A stretch of DNA of 64,000 nucleotides, from assembly GCA_964490845.1 (NCBI GenBank), contig CAZBED010000005.1, positions 132,239 through 196,238 of the forward strand, read 5' to 3'. Both the position numbers and the translations under genes were made by a program. Each line of letters opens with the position of its first letter. Within the stretch, counting starts at the first letter, position 1. The stretch is from JADJSS01 sp964490845 (GTDB taxonomy: Bacteria; Bacteroidota; Bacteroidia; Chitinophagales; JADIYW01). This document shows, one piece after another, positions 60,824 to 64,000 of this stretch. Under the pieces are notes generated by a model. The model searched no databases, was not told where the DNA came from, and worked only from the letters and a program-made list of their open reading frames with translations.

Positions 60824-61670
60824 AGATCGTATTGGCAATACTCATAGCTTCAATAAAGGCATCCTTATTCAAGCCATGTTCAATATTTTTTTCATCGAAA
60901 TATGCCAACAGGTTCTCTGTCGGCATATTCCCGGTCAGGTCATCTTTTGCCATTGGGCAACCGCCATATCCTTTAATTGCACCGTCAAATCTGCTGCATC
61001 CCGCTCCCCAGGCAGCCTCTATTTTTTCCCGCCACGTGGCAGGTGTTGTATGAAAATGAGCGCCAAATCCGATTTCCGGAAAGTCCTCGGACAAGACCGA
61101 AAACACATTGGTAATCAATTCAGGAGTGGCCACTCCGATTGTATCGGAAACTGAGAATTTTGTCACCCCCATTTCCAGCAGTCTGTCTACCCAATGTTCC
61201 ACCAATGCAGCGTCATAAAAATCACCGTATGGATTTCCAAATGCCATAGAAATATAACACACAAAAGTCTTGCCCGCACACTCCGCAATATTCATGATTT
61301 CATCCACCCGCTGCAGGGAATCTTCGATACTGCAATTGGTATTTCGTTGCTGAAATGTTTCTGAAATAGAAAACGGATAACCTAAATAAGTTATCTCATC
61401 AAACTCACAGGCATCCTCCGCCCCTCTTTTATTTCCAACGATCACAGACAAATTGGTTTCTGTTTCATCCAGTTTCAGATGAGGAATGACAATTTTAGTA
61501 TCTGCCATTTGAGGGATAGATGACGACGAAACGAAACTACCGCAATCCAGGGTATGAAATCCTACCTTTAACAACGCATTCAGGTATTCTATCTTTTTAG
61601 AGGTTGGTATAAACTCTTTTATTCCCTGCATTGCATCGCGGGGACATTCTATAATTTTTACAGAAGCCAC
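60816..61670 (-). CDS. hydroxymethylglutaryl-CoA lyase
   Basis: Cleaves HMG-CoA to acetoacetate and acetyl-CoA in leucine breakdown. The 284-residue DRE-TIM barrel protein begins (GTG start) ASVKIIECPRDAMQGIKEFIP, with ECPRDAMQG as the DRE-TIM metal and catalytic Arg/Asp motif. Others are TLDCGSFVSSSSIPQMAD, FGNPYGDFYD, SDTIGVATPEL, HFHTTP and GCPMAKDDLTGNMPTE with the active-site Cys. The family also includes isopropylmalate and homocitrate synthases, but the GCPMAKDDLTGN tail is HMG-CoA lyase type. Confidence 0.93.
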   Translation of the reverse strand: MASVKIIECPRDAMQGIKEFIPTSKKIEYLNALLKVGFHTLDCGSFVSSSSIPQMADTKIVIPHLKLDETETNLSVIVGNKRGAEDACEFDEITYLGYPFSISETFQQRNTNCSIEDSLQRVDEIMNIAECAGKTFVCYISMAFGNPYGDFYDAALVEHWVDRLLEMGVTKFSVSDTIGVATPELITNVFSVLSEDFPEIGFGAHFHTTPATWREKIEAAWGAGCSRFDGAIKGYGGCPMAKDDLTGNMPTENLLAYFDEKNIEHGLNKDAFIEAMSIANTIFK

Positions 61671-61712
61671 AAGGTATTTTTATGCATGAAAATAATAAAA
61701 AGTTATTCAAAT

Positions 61713-61740
61713 AAAAAATCCCCGGCTTTAACCGGGGATT
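61713..61740 (-). terminator. terminator of the repeat protein gene
   Basis: A 9-bp perfect stem, AATCCCCGG (61717-61725) with CCGGGGATT (61732-61740), followed on the minus strand by a run of T. It lies 29 bases after the stop codon at 61770. Confidence 0.9.
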
Positions 61741-61769
61741 GTATAAATCAATTAATTATAAAGAAGCGT

Positions 61770-64000
61770 TTACTCTTTTACCAGTTTATGATAATGAACT
61801 TCACTGTCCACATTTAACCTGATAATATAAACACCACTGGCAAATTCATTGATATTTAATTCCTCAAAAACAGTTTTGGCTGTTGTGTATGATTTCTGCA
61901 GCATTTCCCTGCCATCAGAACTGAATATTGTCCATTTTACAGTAGAATTTTTAACTAAGTTCAAATTAAGTACTAATCTTCCATCCGTTGGATTTGGATA
62001 AATTTCAAATACACTTATTACGTTCGTAGCATTTTTAATACCTGTATGTATCGCCGGGAAATTTGGTGATACTTCCGATGTACAATCTCCACTTTTCACT
62101 TTCAGTGTATATACTCCCTCAGACGAAATTTCGAGGAAAGGCGTTGACGTAGTTGCAATCAAAATACCCCCTTTGTACCACTCATAAGATGCGCCTGCAA
62201 CGATAGTGCTGCTGTACAATGTATCACTACTTTGTGTTATTGAAGGAGTAGCAGGTGTGGTAGTCACTGTCACTGTGGCTACAGCTGTATTTGAACAACT
62301 ACCCGCTGTACCGGTTACAGTATATGTCGTGGATGTATTAAGTGCCGGTGATGTTGCCGGATTGCCACTTAAGCCACCTGTCCAGGTATAGGTCGTTCCT
62401 CCGTTAGCCGTCAGTATCGCAGTATTACCGGAGCATATCGCCGCAGAATTTACAGTTATGTTTGGCAGATCCGTCACTGTCACCGTAGCTACAGCTGTTT
62501 TACTGCAAGAGCCGGTGGTTCCGGTTACCGTATAAGTGGTCGTACTGGCTAATGCAGGTGTTGTTGCCGGATTACCACTCAAGCCGCCTGTCCAGCTGTA
62601 TAGTGTTGCCCCATTCGCAGTCAGTGTTGCTGTTTCTCCTGAACAAATCGATGGTGAGTTAACCGTTACATTTGGTATCGGTGAAACCGTTACTGTTGCT
62701 ACTGCTGTGCCTGTGCATCCTCCACTGGTTCCGGTTACGGTGTAGGTAGTTGTTCCTGTTAACGATGGTGTTGTCGCAGGATTGCCTGTTAAGCCGCCTG
62801 TCCACGTATAGGTCGTTGCTCCTGTTGCCGTCAGCGTCGCTGTCTGTCCGGAACATATATTCGGTGAGTTCACTCCTACATTGAGCGCAGAGCCTACCGT
62901 TACCGTAGCCACCGCCGTTTTGGAACAACTTCCTGTTGTACCCGTTACGGTATACGTCGTAGTCGTCGTTAATGCTGGTGTCGTCGCCGGGTTGCCTGTT
63001 AAGCCGCCTGTCCACGTGTAGTTCGTTGCTCCGGAAGCTGTCAATGTCGCTGTTTGGCCCGAACAAATTGTCGGCGAGTTCACTGTCACATTCGGTAGTG
63101 GGGTTACTGTCACCGTCGCTACTGCTGTTTTACTGCAAGAGCCCGTTGTGCCTGTTACGGTATAGGTCGTCGTCCCAGTTAAGGAAGGGGTCGTCGCCGG
63201 ATTGCCTGATAACCCACCTGTCCACGTGTAAGTCGTTCCTCCTGATGCTGTCAGTGTTGCTGTCTGACCTGCACAAATCGTCGGTGAGTTAACCGTCACG
63301 TTCGGCAATGGCGTCACTGTTACCGTCGCTACTGCTGTCTTACTGCAACCACTCGATGTTCCTGTTACCGTGTATGTTGTCGTTCCTGTCAGTGGAAGCG
63401 TTGTGGCTGGGTTGCCGCTCAGTCCGCCTGTCCACGTGTATGTTGTTGCTCCACTTGCCGTCAGTGTTGCTGTTTCTCCTGAACAAATTGTAGGTGAGTT
63501 AACCGTCACGTTCGGCAATGGTGTCACCGTTACTGTCGCTACTGCCGTACCAGTGCAGCCGCTTGTGGTGCCTGTTACCGTATAAGTCGTCGTTCCAGTT
63601 AAGGAAGGTGTTGTGGCAGGGTTACCGCTCAAGCCACCCGTCCAGGTATACGTCGTTCCGCCATTAGCTGTTAACGTCGCTGTCTGGCCGGAACAAATCG
63701 TTGGTGAGTTCACTGTTATATTTAATCCCGACGATACGGACACCGTTGCTACTGCTGTATTCGTACAACCGCTGGCAGTTCCTGTTACTGTATAAGTAGT
63801 CGTTGAGAACAATGCAGGTGTCGTCGCAGGGTTACCGCTCAAGCCACCTGTCCAGGTGTAAGTAGTAGCACCGGTGGCTGTCAGCGTTGCCGTCTGTCCG
63901 GAACAGATTGTCGGTGAGTTTACAAGTATGTTTGGAAGTGGCGTTACCGTCACTGTAGCCACTGCTGTTTTGCTGCAGCCGCTCGCTGTTCCCGTTACCG
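61770..64000 (-). CDS. giant secreted repeat protein with T9SS sorting tail, 5' end cut by window edge
   Basis: The frame is open to the last base of the window, so the N-terminus lies beyond it; at least 743 residues are present. From the truncated end inwards there are eight whole 70-residue repeats, each with NSPTICSGQTATLT, TYTWTGGLSGNPATTP and TTTYTVTGT, the two cysteines probably forming a disulfide in an Ig-like or HYR-like fold. A linker with an Ig-like fold follows (SYEWYKGGILIATTSTPFLE). The C-terminal type A sorting domain is FEIYPNPTDGRLVLNLNLVK to the end (SGVYIIRLNVD). T9SS would carry it to the cell surface, where such proteins serve as adhesins or gliding-related fibres. Confidence 0.9.
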   Translation of the reverse strand, partial: VTGTASGCSKTAVATVTVTPLPNILVNSPTICSGQTATLTATGATTYTWTGGLSGNPATTPALFSTTTYTVTGTASGCTNTAVATVSVSSGLNITVNSPTICSGQTATLTANGGTTYTWTGGLSGNPATTPSLTGTTTYTVTGTTSGCTGTAVATVTVTPLPNVTVNSPTICSGETATLTASGATTYTWTGGLSGNPATTLPLTGTTTYTVTGTSSGCSKTAVATVTVTPLPNVTVNSPTICAGQTATLTASGGTTYTWTGGLSGNPATTPSLTGTTTYTVTGTTGSCSKTAVATVTVTPLPNVTVNSPTICSGQTATLTASGATNYTWTGGLTGNPATTPALTTTTTYTVTGTTGSCSKTAVATVTVGSALNVGVNSPNICSGQTATLTATGATTYTWTGGLTGNPATTPSLTGTTTYTVTGTSGGCTGTAVATVTVSPIPNVTVNSPSICSGETATLTANGATLYSWTGGLSGNPATTPALASTTTYTVTGTTGSCSKTAVATVTVTDLPNITVNSAAICSGNTAILTANGGTTYTWTGGLSGNPATSPALNTSTTYTVTGTAGSCSNTAVATVTVTTTPATPSITQSSDTLYSSTIVAGASYEWYKGGILIATTSTPFLEISSEGVYTLKVKSGDCTSEVSPNFPAIHTGIKNATNVISVFEIYPNPTDGRLVLNLNLVKNSTVKWTIFSSDGREMLQKSYTTAKTVFEELNINEFASGVYIIRLNVDSEVHYHKLVKE
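62256..64000. repeat. 210-bp tandem coding repeats
   Basis: Eight complete units of exactly 210 bp (62256-62465, then every 210 bp to 63935) plus part of a ninth up to the window edge. The spacing can be checked from the recurring gaacaaat-like word at 62431, 62641, 62851, 63061, 63271, 63481, 63691 and 63901. Units differ at many third codon positions, so they are diverged, not freshly copied. Confidence 0.95.

Noticed and set aside
2183..61670. Convergent gene overlaps (2183-2214, 13942-13945, 55491-55517, 60816-60823) as unusual
   Set aside because: Short tail-to-tail overlaps like these are common in compact genomes and need no special explanation.
62256..64000. Regular repeats suggestive of a CRISPR array or of plus-strand genes (several plus-strand frames such as those starting at 62536, 63370 and 63613)
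   Set aside because: The 210-bp period is far too long for CRISPR, the units code for one continuous minus-strand protein, and the plus-strand frames are antisense echoes of the same repeat.
1..64000. tRNA, rRNA, riboswitches, insertion sequences, integrases, phage genes, replication origin
   Set aside because: I looked for cloverleaf-like tRNA ends, transposase or integrase motifs, terminal repeats and DnaA-box clusters by eye and found none; a covariance search could still reveal a small RNA.

Overview
The window looks like a chromosomal segment of an aerobic or microaerobic member of the Bacteroidota, probably from the Chitinophagales/Saprospirales side. The evidence is a low GC content by eye, two proteins with type IX secretion (T9SS) C-terminal sorting tails, a fused CcoNO-type cbb3 oxidase, many DUF families typical of the phylum (DUF4184, DUF4230, DUF4296, DUF4412, DUF2147), and recurrent TAnnTTTG promoter elements instead of sigma70-type boxes. 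I see no rRNA, tRNA, CRISPR array, transposase, integrase or phage gene.

Layout. 1-3.7 kb: a truncated secreted protein, a DUF4184 membrane protein, two glycosyltransferases and a phasin-like protein. 3.9-6.3 kb: recJ-lptB. 6.3-7.3 kb: a RES/Xre toxin-antitoxin pair. 7.3-16.2 kb: housekeeping genes (CDF transporter, polyprenyl synthase, hydrolase, RicT/PSP1 protein, holB, queD, lpxB, surE). 16.3-28.2 kb: mostly membrane or exported proteins of unknown role (DUF4230, DUF456, a two-gene membrane pair, DUF4412, a ceramidase-like enzyme, a lipoprotein esterase, an aspartyl protease with PDZ), plus an ABC-F ATPase, an MDR oxidoreductase and queG. 28.4-29.8 kb: a GT-C glycosyltransferase.

30.1-41.1 kb is the most coherent functional block. 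It holds a complete cbb3 cytochrome oxidase locus (ccoS-ccoNO-ccoQ-ccoP-ccoG-ccoH-TauE/SafE-like), a ccoI copper ATPase overlapping a RIC/hemerythrin-like gene, an Fnr-type regulator with clustered cysteines, and hemF for heme synthesis. Two FNR-like palindromes sit at the same distance from promoter -7-like boxes, one before ccoS and one before the hemerythrin-like gene, so the regulator next door probably controls both units.

41.5-51.4 kb: small exported proteins (one apparently frameshifted), DUF2147, miaE, a T9SS metalloprotease, mnmA, an MFS transporter, galK and a nucleotidyltransferase. 51.5-61.7 kb: yidC, comEC, the biotin operon bioB-bioF-bioD-bioA read leftwards with a perfect palindrome just before bioB, a DUF4296 lipoprotein divergent from yggS with overlapping start codons, and HMG-CoA lyase. 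61.8 kb to the end: the C-terminal part of a giant secreted protein made of exact 70-residue repeats (210 bp) with a T9SS sorting tail, cut by the window edge.

Nothing here is clearly a wholly new system. The best leads are the predicted FNR regulon with its ligand-poor RIC-like protein, a group of nearly leaderless promoters with fixed spacing, the RES/Xre operator, and the split membrane pair at 17.4-18.8 kb.
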